From NCBI GenBank assembly GCA_030065755.1, contig JASJDA010000063.1, forward strand, positions 1 to 48,995: DNA of 48,995 bases, written 5' to 3'. Shown one piece after another: positions 18,389 through 26,466 of the stretch. Origin of the DNA: Prochloraceae cyanobacterium (GTDB taxonomy: Bacteria; Cyanobacteriota; Cyanobacteriia; Cyanobacteriales; JASJDA01). Position numbers and translations under genes: made by a program. Below the pieces are notes generated by a model that saw only the letters and a list, made by a program, of their open reading frames with translations, ran no database searches and was not told where the DNA came from. Position 1 is the first letter of the stretch. Each line of letters opens with the position of its first letter.

Positions 18389-20386
18389 ATGAGTTCTTTT
18401 AATTTGCAAGCGCCTTTTCAAGCTACCGGAGATCAACCAACAGCGATCGCCCAACTCAGCCACTCTCTCAAAGCAGATAACCGTTTCCAGACGCTTTTAG
18501 GAGCAACGGGAACGGGTAAAACTTTTACAATAGCCTCAGTTATCGAAAAACTGGGCAAGCCTACCCTCGTTCTAGCCCATAATAAAACACTTGCGGCTCA
18601 ATTGTGTAATGAACTGCGGCAATTTTTCCCTGAGAATGCAGTGGAATACTTCATTAGCTACTACGACTACTATCAACCGGAAGCATATATACCCGTTACC
18701 GACACCTATATCGAGAAGACTGCTTCTATCAACGACGAAATAGATATGCTCAGACACTCAGCAACGCGATCGCTGTTTGAGAGAAAAGACGTTATCGTTG
18801 TCGCTTCCATCAGTTGTATTTACGGCTTGGGTATGCCCTCAGAATATCTCAAAGCAGCAATTCCTCTCCAATTAGGTGGAGAAATAGACCAACGCCAATT
18901 ATTGCGAGATTTAGTCACAGTACAATATAAGCGCAACGACTTAGATTTAGGAAGAGGAAAATTCCGTCTCAAAGGAGACGTATTAGAAATAGTCCCCGCA
19001 TACGAAGATAGAATAATCCGCATAGAATTTTTTGGGGACGAAATAGAAGCGCTTCGCTACTTAGATCCAGTCACAGGGGAAATTATTCGCAGTTTAGAGA
19101 GTGTGAGTATATATCCAGCACGTCACTTTGTTACTCCTGAAGAACAATTAGAAAGTGCTTGCGACGCGATCGAAGCGGAATTAAACCAACGTTTAGAAGA
19201 TTTAGAAAAAGGCGGAAAACTATTAGAAGCGCAGCGACTCGAACAGCGATCGCGCTACGATTTGGAAATGTTGCGAGAGGTAGGTTATTGCAACGGAGTA
19301 GAAAATTATTCTCGTCATTTAGCAGGAAGAAAAGCAGGGGAACCTCCAGAATGTTTAGTTGATTATTTTCCTAAAGATTGGCTGTTAGTAATAGACGAAT
19401 CTCACGTTACAGTTCCCCAAATTAGAGGAATGTATAACGGCGATCGATCTAGAAAAAAAGTCTTGATCGATCACGGTTTTCGCCTTCCTTCAGCAGCCGA
19501 CAACCGTCCTTTAAAAGCAGAAGAATTTTGGCAAAAAGTAAGTCAATGCGTGTTTGTTTCTGCTACTCCTGGAGAATGGGAAATAGAACAGTCAGAAGAA
19601 AGAGTAATCGAACAGATAATTCGTCCGACAGGAGTAGTAGATCCAGAAATTATCGTCCGTCCGACAGAAGGACAAGTAGACGACTTATTAGCAGAAATTA
19701 AGAAGAGAATTAAACTACACGAAAGAGTATTAATTACAACTCTAACCAAACGCATGGCAGAGGACTTAACTCAATACTTCCAAGAAAGAGATATTAAAGT
19801 CCAATATTTGCACTCAGAAATTAAATCAATTGAAAGGATAGAAATACTTCAAGCATTGAGAGAAGGAGAATTTGACGTATTAATTGGAGTTAACTTATTG
19901 CGAGAAGGACTGGACTTACCAGAAGTATCTTTAGTAGCAATTTTAGATGCAGATAAAGAAGGGTTTTTGCGTGCAGAAAGATCCTTAATACAAACTATAG
20001 GAAGGGCTGCGCGTCACGTGCGAGGACAAGCAATTTTATACGCCGATAACATGACAGATAGCATGAAAAAAGCGATCGACGAAACCGAAAGAAGGCGAGG
20101 AATACAAATTGCTTATAACAAAATGAATAATATAACTCCTCAACCAATAGTCAAAAAAGCTCAAAATGCCATTCTTTCTTTTCTAGATATTTCTCGTCGC
20201 TTGAACTCACAACAACTAGAAGAAATTTATACTAATTCCCAAGACTTACCCTTAGAAAAAGTACCAGAATTAATACAACAACTAGAAGAACAAATGAAAG
20301 AAGCAGCGAAAAAATTAGAATTTGAAGAAGCCGCTAAATATCGCGATCGCATTAAACATTTACGAGATAAATTACTCGGTCACTAG
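18389..20386 (+). CDS. uvrB: Excinuclease ABC subunit B
   Basis: A 665-aa DNA damage-verification helicase of nucleotide excision repair. Walker A is GATGTGKT (residues 38-45), the DNA-wedging beta hairpin is in [12 protein letters not shown], the DEAD-like box is IDESH, and the helicase C-terminal motif QTIGRAARH is present. A UvrC-binding UVR domain ends the protein (about 625-662). Length matches the family. It is monocistronic here; uvrA and uvrC are not in the window. Confidence 0.97.
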   Translation: MSSFNLQAPFQATGDQPTAIAQLSHSLKADNRFQTLLGATGTGKTFTIASVIEKLGKPTLVLAHNKTLAAQLCNELRQFFPENAVEYFISYYDYYQPEAYIPVTDTYIEKTASINDEIDMLRHSATRSLFERKDVIVVASISCIYGLGMPSEYLKAAIPLQLGGEIDQRQLLRDLVTVQYKRNDLDLGRGKFRLKGDVLEIVPAYEDRIIRIEFFGDEIEALRYLDPVTGEIIRSLESVSIYPARHFVTPEEQLESACDAIEAELNQRLEDLEKGGKLLEAQRLEQRSRYDLEMLREVGYCNGVENYSRHLAGRKAGEPPECLVDYFPKDWLLVIDESHVTVPQIRGMYNGDRSRKKVLIDHGFRLPSAADNRPLKAEEFWQKVSQCVFVSATPGEWEIEQSEERVIEQIIRPTGVVDPEIIVRPTEGQVDDLLAEIKKRIKLHERVLITTLTKRMAEDLTQYFQERDIKVQYLHSEIKSIERIEILQALREGEFDVLIGVNLLREGLDLPEVSLVAILDADKEGFLRAERSLIQTIGRAARHVRGQAILYADNMTDSMKKAIDETERRRGIQIAYNKMNNITPQPIVKKAQNAILSFLDISRRLNSQQLEEIYTNSQDLPLEKVPELIQQLEEQMKEAAKKLEFEEAAKYRDRIKHLRDKLLGH

Positions 20387-20411
20387 AGGTCAGGGTTCAG
20401 GGCTCAGAGGT

Positions 20412-21200
20412 TTAATCTTTTGAGTCAAAAACTTCATAAACTAACAGATTAAAAGCACCAGATCGATCGTATTTTACAGTCAATCTTTTGTACTGTTTTT
20501 CGGTAACAAACTTTCCAGCAACTAACTCAAATTCTTCTCCTTTTTGAATCTTTTTAGGGACATTAACAACAACGCGATCGCTCAAAAGTATAGTTTCATT
20601 TTTTCCTTCAGTTGGGTCTAAAACCAGTTGAGAAAATTCTTCTGTAGGAGATATTTTTAAATCTGGGGTCATAGACTGTTTTCTTCCCACCCATTTTCCA
20701 GAAATAGTTTCTACTTCTGCTGCTGGAGGTAAGTCAGAAAAACTATCTAAATGTTCTCTAATTTCCACAATTTTTTCTAAACTACCACTCTTACCGTAGA
20801 AAGGAACTATGCTAGTGCGCCAGTCTTCATATCTGAAAAATAATTCACATCCGAAAAATTTTCCCTCATTCAGCTGAGTAGATATCCAAGCATTAGCATC
20901 GTTGCCAAAAGAAACCGCCCTTGCGGACTCAGAAGCTGGATGTATTAAGCCGTCAGGTTGGTTACAAGTTTTTTTGTCTATTTGCCAGTGTTTTTCTTCT
21001 TTACTTCCGTCAGAATAGGTGTAAATATTAGTTTGATTGATAACTGTTTGATTTTCATTTGGTTTAAAACTTCTCACACCTTGATGAGACTCAAGAAAAG
21101 TTTTATCTGGCGAATAAGAAGTCCAGATTCCTTGCCAAGAAATCCCTTTTTCTGGATAAGTGCCAAATAAGTTCAGCCAATTTTGTTCTTGTGGATTCAT
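20412..21200 (-). CDS. DUF3598-family protein
   Basis: A 262-aa protein of the cyanobacterial and plastid DUF3598 family, recognised by WNWL/NWLNLFGTYPEKGISWQG at the N-terminus and the pattern GLIHP...R.V.F...A.W in the middle. It is mostly beta-rich, consistent with a lipocalin-like fold. No signal peptide. The function is unknown. It ends 25 nt from the convergent uvrB stop. Confidence 0.75.
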   Translation of the reverse strand: MNPQEQNWLNLFGTYPEKGISWQGIWTSYSPDKTFLESHQGVRSFKPNENQTVINQTNIYTYSDGSKEEKHWQIDKKTCNQPDGLIHPASESARAVSFGNDANAWISTQLNEGKFFGCELFFRYEDWRTSIVPFYGKSGSLEKIVEIREHLDSFSDLPPAAEVETISGKWVGRKQSMTPDLKISPTEEFSQLVLDPTEGKNETILLSDRVVVNVPKKIQKGEEFELVAGKFVTEKQYKRLTVKYDRSGAFNLLVYEVFDSKD

Positions 21201-21318
21201 AGTAGTTTATCGTTTTTAATAGCGATAGTTTTTAAACTTCATAATATTTTGCCAAAAGAACTTCCCTACTAGTCTAAATTTAACAATTTATGAATTTTTA
21301 ATCTAGTTTCGTTACAGT

Positions 21319-21374
21319 AATTTTTAAGGAGCGATCCCGAAGGGATCCGCGTAGCGGCACGCTCTTTAAAAAGT
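21319..21374. repeat. Palindromic repeat copy 1, upstream of the FAD monooxygenase
   Basis: The core has hairpin GATCCC-gaa-GGGATC followed by CGCGTAGCGGC, bracketed by GAGCG/CGCTC. The flanks ATTTTTAAGGAGCG and CGCTCTTTAAAAAG are complementary, extending the whole to a 56-nt stem-loop that ends 23 nt before the ATG at 21398. A second copy in opposite orientation lies inside the downstream gene (21879-21905). Confidence 0.75.
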
Positions 21375-21397
21375 AAATTAAGGACTGAGGTCAGAAA

Positions 21398-22927
21398 ATG
21401 ACGATCGAGACCAAAACCAACGAAGATACACTTACTAAAGAATCCAAACAATTTGGCGATCCAGTAGTAATTGTTGGCGGAGGACCAGCAGGACTTGCTA
21501 CTGCCCTAATGTTAGCCAAACGAGGTTGGACAAATATTACAGTTTTTGAAAAGCGTCCCTCTGCCGATTATTACGAACCGGACAAGTCATTTAATTATCT
21601 CATTGATGGTAGAGGACAAAAAATGACAGACCTCCTCGGACTCACTGAGGAATTATCTAAAATTAGCGTTCCTAATACCGAATTTTATTTAACAAGAATT
21701 GAGTCTGACGGAAGCAAAAAAACATCCAAATTACCGATAATAGATTCAAATCGAAAACCTTCCTACTGGCTACCGCGCAAAGCATTTTTACAGTTGCTAT
21801 ATGAGGAAATCGAACGGAATTGGCTCGATCGCATTACGGTCTTGTTTAAGACTAGGTGCGTCGAGATTCAGAAGACGCGCCGCTACGCGGATCCCGAAGG
21901 GATCGTTAATGATACAGAAGGGGAAAAAATCCAGATTGTAGCCAGCCAAGAAAACGGTAGTGTTATGAAGTTTGAGCCTACTTTTTTGGTTGGTTGCGAT
22001 GGCATTAACTCCATTGTCCGCCAGACTTTAAAGAAGTGGGATAAATCTGCATCTGACAGGTTTGAGATGAAATATCATCCTTCGCCAAGTTCAGGACTGA
22101 AATATAAAGTTTTGACCCTACCGCCAAATTTTCCTATCGATCGCAGTGGCAAAGAAAATTCTGTTTGCGATCGAGCATATAAAATTAATGGGGCTTTCAG
22201 AGACAAGCGGTCTGTATCCCTAGGTATACTGCCAATAAAAAACCCAGACGAACCTCGTGGGGCTAATATTATTAGATATCCAGACCACGAGGTTTGGGAA
22301 TTGACAAATGGGGAACAAGTATGGGATTTTCTCGAAAAAGCTTTCCCACAACTCCCCATACGTCAAATAGTTTCTCCTGAAGAAGCCGAGCGATTTGCTG
22401 CAAGTGAGGGAGGTTGCTTTCCTCCGCCTCAATACTGTTCTGGATCTCAATTCATACTAGGAGGCGATCGATCTTTTACTGCTGGAGTGTTACTCATAGG
22501 AGATGCCATTCATTCCTTTCCTCCAGATATCGGTCAAGGAGTGAACTCCGCATTAGAAGACGTATATGTTTTTAACGAGGCGCTTTCCCAAAGCAATGAC
22601 GACCTTTCTAGCGCTCTACCTCTATATGAATCTGGGCGAACTTCTGATATAAAAGCTCTGATTCGTCTCGTGCAAACTACTTACCCTTGGCAATACAATC
22701 AAGACCCCCTCCGCAACCAGTTGTGGAGAATCAAGTTTTTAGTTTGGCTTATATTCAGTCGGTTTTTACCCTTTCTCTTCAGTCCTCCAACCTTTTTTCT
22801 CATCCAAGATAGCCAACTCAGTTACAGTGAAATTTTACAGAAGGTCAGACGAACTACCCAAAATTTCTACTTATTTGGAGTAGCGATCTCTCTTGCTGTA
22901 TTGGCTTTAGTCTTGAAAACCCCTTAA
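21398..22927 (+). CDS. FAD-dependent monooxygenase, kynurenine 3-monooxygenase-like
   Basis: A 509-aa flavoprotein hydroxylase. It has the Rossmann FAD motif VVIVGGGPAGLATA (about residues 23-36) with acceptor Glu51, an intermediate VGCDGINSIVR, and the second FAD motif LIGDAIHSFPPDIGQG. Two hydrophobic C-terminal segments (about 447-470 and 490-508) suggest a membrane anchor, as in kynurenine 3-monooxygenase. The substrate is not proven. Residues about 158-170 (KTRRYADPEGIV) are encoded by an in-frame palindromic repeat and are probably a surface-loop insertion. Confidence 0.85.
   Translation: MTIETKTNEDTLTKESKQFGDPVVIVGGGPAGLATALMLAKRGWTNITVFEKRPSADYYEPDKSFNYLIDGRGQKMTDLLGLTEELSKISVPNTEFYLTRIESDGSKKTSKLPIIDSNRKPSYWLPRKAFLQLLYEEIERNWLDRITVLFKTRCVEIQKTRRYADPEGIVNDTEGEKIQIVASQENGSVMKFEPTFLVGCDGINSIVRQTLKKWDKSASDRFEMKYHPSPSSGLKYKVLTLPPNFPIDRSGKENSVCDRAYKINGAFRDKRSVSLGILPIKNPDEPRGANIIRYPDHEVWELTNGEQVWDFLEKAFPQLPIRQIVSPEEAERFAASEGGCFPPPQYCSGSQFILGGDRSFTAGVLLIGDAIHSFPPDIGQGVNSALEDVYVFNEALSQSNDDLSSALPLYESGRTSDIKALIRLVQTTYPWQYNQDPLRNQLWRIKFLVWLIFSRFLPFLFSPPTFFLIQDSQLSYSEILQKVRRTTQNFYLFGVAISLAVLALVLKTP
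21879..21905. repeat. Palindromic repeat copy 2, inside a coding sequence
   Basis: A 27-nt core that matches the reverse complement of the core at 21332-21358 at 24 of 27 positions; only the GAA loop is inverted. It lies in frame within the FAD monooxygenase and encodes RRYADPEGI without a stop. Confidence 0.75.
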
Positions 22928-22930
22928 AAG

Positions 22931-22999
22931 TAAGGATGAGGGATGAAAGTATAGGGATGAAAATTTATCCTTCATCCTTCATCCTTCATCCTCCATCCT
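22931..22999. repeat. Inverted heptamer repeat (GGATGAA/ATCCTTC)
   Basis: GGATGAG/GGATGAA units (22933-22961) face a tandem ATCCTTC array of about five units (22967-22999). The two arms can form a hairpin between the convergent FAD monooxygenase and grx genes and might serve as a bidirectional terminator-like structure. Confidence 0.7.
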
Positions 23000-23008
23000 C
23001 GATCGAGA

Positions 23009-23332
23009 CTAGGAAGCGAGTGCGACTTCAACCATTTGTTGTAATTCGCCGCTTTGGTAGAGTTCGATCGCGATGTCGGAACCGCCTACAAACTCACCAT
23101 TGATGTAAATTTGAGGAATAGTAGGCCAGTTGGAATATTCTTTAATTCCCTGACGAATTTCATAGTCTTCTAAAACGTCTAAGGTTTCAAAAGGAACGCC
23201 GAGGGTATTGAGAATTTGGACGACGTTGTTAGAAAAACCGCATTGGGGCATTAATTTAGTCCCCTTCATAAAAACCAATATTTTGTTTTCTTTTAGTAAA
23301 TTGTCAATTCGTTGTTTAACTTCTGGGGTCAT
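23009..23332 (-). CDS. grxD: Monothiol glutaredoxin, Grx4 type
   Basis: A 107-aa CGFS-type glutaredoxin. The active-site motif is CGFS with Cys31, preceded by [10 protein letters not shown]; the glutathione-binding elements [19 protein letters not shown] are present. These proteins bind a bridging [2Fe-2S] cluster and take part in iron-sulfur cluster trafficking, often with BolA. The bolA gene lies 81 nt upstream on the same strand. Confidence 0.95.
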   Translation of the reverse strand: MTPEVKQRIDNLLKENKILVFMKGTKLMPQCGFSNNVVQILNTLGVPFETLDVLEDYEIRQGIKEYSNWPTIPQIYINGEFVGGSDIAIELYQSGELQQMVEVALAS

Positions 23333-23413
23333 TTTGGCTACCTAGGTTTGTTATTGTGTGAAATCAACTGGCACCGTCCTAGAAGAACCCGTGCCAGATT
23401 TGTTAATTTTAAT

Positions 23414-23674
23414 CTACATGGGTTGACCAGCAGCACTCCAGGCTTGAGGAGTGTAAGTTTTTAAAGCCAAGGCGTGAATTGCTTCTGATGCCATGGCTTC
23501 ATTTAAAGCACCATAGACTAGTTGATGTTGCTTGACTCTTGTTTTGCCTTCAAACTCCGAAGACACCACAATTGCTTCTAAATGATCTCCGCCACCAGTC
23601 AAGTCTTTGACTATTACCTTAGCATCAGGTAGTTTGGCTACAATCATTGTTTCAACATCTTTGAGGCTAACCAT
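23414..23674 (-). CDS. BolA-family protein
   Basis: An 86-aa BolA/IbaG-type protein. It has the alpha-beta fold signature [25 protein letters not shown] and the conserved helix containing [11 protein letters not shown]. BolA proteins pair with monothiol glutaredoxins through a shared [2Fe-2S] cluster; the conserved His in IHALAL is the likely ligand. It is followed directly by the Grx4 gene, an arrangement that supports the partnership. Confidence 0.95.
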   Translation of the reverse strand: MVSLKDVETMIVAKLPDAKVIVKDLTGGGDHLEAIVVSSEFEGKTRVKQHQLVYGALNEAMASEAIHALALKTYTPQAWSAAGQPM

Positions 23675-23713
23675 CGAAACTCCCGTATAATTAAAGAATC
23701 TTACAAATTATTT

Positions 23714-24310
23714 TCACTGATTCTCATTGTTAGCGCCAAAGACATCAGTTTTGGAATTGCCGGTCGATCGTTCGTAAGGAGCATCAACAAATCCCAATTC
23801 GTATAGCTGCTGGTAAGATTTCTTACCTAATTCGCTAGTAGGATTTTGAGAGCGAATTACTTGAATTAGTAAAGGAACTGACAATTCCGGCTTATTTTGC
23901 GCCCGATGTACTAAAGCAAGCTGATAGGTCGCTTCATCTCGCATTTGTCCAGTTTGCAGGGCGTTACGACGCTGTTGTTCAAAGATTTTGGGCTCGATAC
24001 CAGAAAAACTGTTAGCCAATTGTAAGTAAAATTGAGACAACTGGTTAAATACCTGACGAGCTTCTTGCAGTTTTTTTGCTGCTATTTCATATCTCTCGGA
24101 GTCGATCGCTTCACTTGCTTCTTGCATGAGTCGTTTTCCCCCCTCTAAACTTAGCAAACTCTCGACCTGAGTCAGAGGACGCGCTTCAGCTTCTGATTCT
24201 TGAGCTTTTAAATTTTCAGCTCGTGTAAAGGGCATTTGTGCCGCAGCCAACAATAAAGTCAAGGAGAAAAGAAAACTGATACTAAGGCGCTCTTTTTTGG
24301 TGTGCAGCAT
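23714..24310 (-). CDS. Exported helical-repeat protein of unknown function
   Basis: A 198-aa protein with an N-terminal signal-like segment (residues 11-31, ending AQMPFTRA). The rest is alpha-helical, with TPR-like spacing in YEIAAKKLQEARQVFNQLSQ and YQLALVHRAQNKPELSVPLL. No catalytic motif is visible. Likely periplasmic or thylakoid-lumen. It is 39 nt upstream of bolA on the same strand. Confidence 0.65.
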   Translation of the reverse strand: MLHTKKERLSISFLFSLTLLLAAAQMPFTRAENLKAQESEAEARPLTQVESLLSLEGGKRLMQEASEAIDSERYEIAAKKLQEARQVFNQLSQFYLQLANSFSGIEPKIFEQQRRNALQTGQMRDEATYQLALVHRAQNKPELSVPLLIQVIRSQNPTSELGKKSYQQLYELGFVDAPYERSTGNSKTDVFGANNENQ

Positions 24311-24414
24311 ACTAACATTTTACTCGCTTATTGACAAGACAATAATCAGGTATCTTATCACTTGTCTTTCATTCTGATACCTTCAATTTAAAGATCTCAG
24401 TAATAATCCTTAAG

Positions 24415-24524
24415 AAAGGGAGAGGGGGAGAGGGGGAGAGGGGGAGCAAGGGAGCAGGGGAGAATAACAAACACCAAATAGCAAACAGCAAACAACCAAC
24501 AGCTAACAGCCAACAGCCAACAGC
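24415..24524 (+). repeat. Composite repeat C, abutting the pdhC stop
   Basis: G-rich octamers (24416-24461) followed by AACAGC-type heptamers (24483-24524). The heptamer end is 8 nt from the pdhC stop codon. Its inverted counterpart (25866-25974) lies on the other side of pdhC. Confidence 0.85.
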
Positions 24525-24532
24525 ATTGATTT

Positions 24533-25795
24533 CTACATGGTTAGTGACTGGGTTTGTGTTTCAATTAATTTGGCTAGGTCTTGTAAGAAAGCTGCGGCAT
24601 CTGCTCCGTAGATTGCTCTGTGATCGCAGGTAATGTTGACGGTCATTTGTCTTTTTATACCGAACATTCCTTCAGGTGTGGCTACTACTTGAGGAGTAGA
24701 GGCTCCAATTGCTAATATTGCTCCTTGTCCTGGGGGTAAAATAGCATCGAAGCGATCGACTCCAAACATACCTAAATTCGAGATGGTTAAGGTACCGCTG
24801 CTATACTCTGCTGGTTGTAATTGTTTAGTTCTAGCCCTCGCTACCAAATCTTTCCAATTGCGAGATAAGGAGTAAATATCTATTTGGTCAGCATTTTGCA
24901 GTACTGGAGTAATTAATCCCCCGTCTGGCATTGCTACTGCTACAGCAACGTTAATGGATGAATGATAATTAATAGCTCCTTCTACGTAATTAGAATTAAT
25001 CTTGGGATGTTTTTGGGTAGCCATCGCTACTGCTTTTGCTAGCAGCGCTGTCATGGTAACGCCTTTGGGCTTAATTTGTTGATAAAGTTTATCTAATGCG
25101 TCTGTGGTAATGGTATAGCCAACGCGAAAAGCTGGTGCCTGCAAACTAGCAACCATATTTTTGACTACTGCTTGTTGCAGGGTATTTAAGGGTACGGTTT
25201 CCCCTACAGGTACGCTAATGGGAGCAACAGGAACGGGGGCTGGTGCTGGAGTAGCAATCACTTGAGGCGTTATAGCGACGGCAGTTGGCTGTGGGGTTTC
25301 TCCTACAGCTTTCAATACGTCATCGGCTACAATTCTCCCATAAGGGCCGCTACCTTTGAGGGTTTTTAGATCTATACCGCGTTCTTTTGCTAGCTTTCGC
25401 GCCCTTGGGGACACGATCGTACGTCCGTTGCTTCTGGAAGTAGAAGTTGCTATTGGGGCTAAAGTTTCTGCTACTGGTTGTGGAGTGATGGGGGCGGATG
25501 GTGGGGCACTTTGCTGCGCAGATGCAACTTTTTGTTTTGCCTCTTCTATTTCGCTGGGCGTTTCTGCAATCAAAGCAATAGTTTGACCGACAGGGGCTTC
25601 TTGTCCTGCTTCTACGAGAATAGTAGCTAAATAGCCTTCGTAAAAAGATTCAACGTCCATGTCGGCTTTGTCTGATTCGACCACGACCACCGTTTCATTT
25701 TTTTCCACTTTATCTCCTGGGGATTTTAACCAGGAAACGATTTTCCCTTCAGTCATTGTGGAACTAAGAGCGGGCATAAAAATGTCGTGAATCAT
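24533..25795 (-). CDS. pdhC: Pyruvate dehydrogenase E2, dihydrolipoamide acetyltransferase
   Basis: A 420-aa E2 core enzyme that transfers acetyl groups from E1 to CoA. It has one lipoyl domain (residues 1-76) with the lipoylation site Lys43 in ESDKADMDV, a Pro/Ala-rich linker, a peripheral subunit-binding domain (about 126-163, IVSPRARKLAKERGIDL) and, after a second Pro/Ala linker, the acyltransferase domain with catalytic CDHRAIYGADAA near the C-terminus. Length matches cyanobacterial and plastid E2. Composite repeats lie on both sides in opposite orientations. Other pdh genes are not in the window. Confidence 0.95.
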   Translation of the reverse strand: MIHDIFMPALSSTMTEGKIVSWLKSPGDKVEKNETVVVVESDKADMDVESFYEGYLATILVEAGQEAPVGQTIALIAETPSEIEEAKQKVASAQQSAPPSAPITPQPVAETLAPIATSTSRSNGRTIVSPRARKLAKERGIDLKTLKGSGPYGRIVADDVLKAVGETPQPTAVAITPQVIATPAPAPVPVAPISVPVGETVPLNTLQQAVVKNMVASLQAPAFRVGYTITTDALDKLYQQIKPKGVTMTALLAKAVAMATQKHPKINSNYVEGAINYHSSINVAVAVAMPDGGLITPVLQNADQIDIYSLSRNWKDLVARARTKQLQPAEYSSGTLTISNLGMFGVDRFDAILPPGQGAILAIGASTPQVVATPEGMFGIKRQMTVNITCDHRAIYGADAAAFLQDLAKLIETQTQSLTM

Positions 25796-25865
25796 GGAGT
25801 GGCCTTCCGAACTAACAACAGGTTAACAACAAAAAAGTTAAGCCAACTTTAGATTATACAGCTTT

Positions 25866-25974
25866 TGGTTGTTTGCTATTTGCTGTTAGCTGTTGGCTGT
25901 TAGCTGTTGGCTGTTTGCTATTTGCTGTTTGTTATTCTCCCCTGCTCCCCCTCTCCCCCTCTCCCCCTCTCTCT
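25866..25974 (-). repeat. Composite repeat D, inverted orientation
   Basis: Read on the minus strand it is the same two-part element: G-rich octamers (25936-25974), then AACAGC heptamers (25866-25930). Its G-rich end is 3 nt from the YlqD-like stop codon and its heptamer end is 70 nt from the pdhC start. The G runs are on the transcribed sense strand here. Confidence 0.85.
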
Positions 25975-25977
25975 AAT

Positions 25978-26427
25978 TTAAACGTCGCCGCGAATCTCTT
26001 GGACTACTCCATCTTTGACTACAATTTCTACTCGGAGTTTTTTGACCAGATTATCTCCTTTTTCTAGCCTAAATACGCTTTCCATTTGACCTTGAACAAT
26101 TTCTTGTCCTAACTCTAGGGTCTGTACTTGCTGTATTTGAGTCAGGAGTTCATTTTTTTTCTCTAGTAGTTCTCTTTTCTTCTGAGAGACTTGAGTTTGG
26201 ATACCTTCGATTTGCTTAGCTACTTCGGGGGTAGGGGGGACAATGCTTTGTTTTTGCAGGTCTGACATCGCTTTTTGACCCTGCATTTCGATATTTTCTA
26301 ATCCAGAATCTAGTTGATTAATTTGAACCTGGATTTGTTGCTGTGCTTCTTCTTTCCACAAGGAAGTAACAATTACTTTAACTGTAATTGGTCGTTTTAA
26401 GAGCAAGCGTGACATACCTTCATCCAT
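25978..26427 (-). CDS. YlqD-like coiled-coil protein
   Basis: A 149-aa protein of the YlqD family. Pattern: LLKRPITVKVIVTSLWKEEA, a long central coiled coil (about residues 30-112), and a C-terminal beta motif KLRVEIVVKDGVVQEIRG. The function is unknown. It lies 39 nt downstream of the acyl-ACP synthetase on the same strand. Confidence 0.75.
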   Translation of the reverse strand: MDEGMSRLLLKRPITVKVIVTSLWKEEAQQQIQVQINQLDSGLENIEMQGQKAMSDLQKQSIVPPTPEVAKQIEGIQTQVSQKKRELLEKKNELLTQIQQVQTLELGQEIVQGQMESVFRLEKGDNLVKKLRVEIVVKDGVVQEIRGDV

Positions 26428-26466
26428 AATTTTATCTTCTCTGTCCTTAGCAGATTAGTTTGAGAG

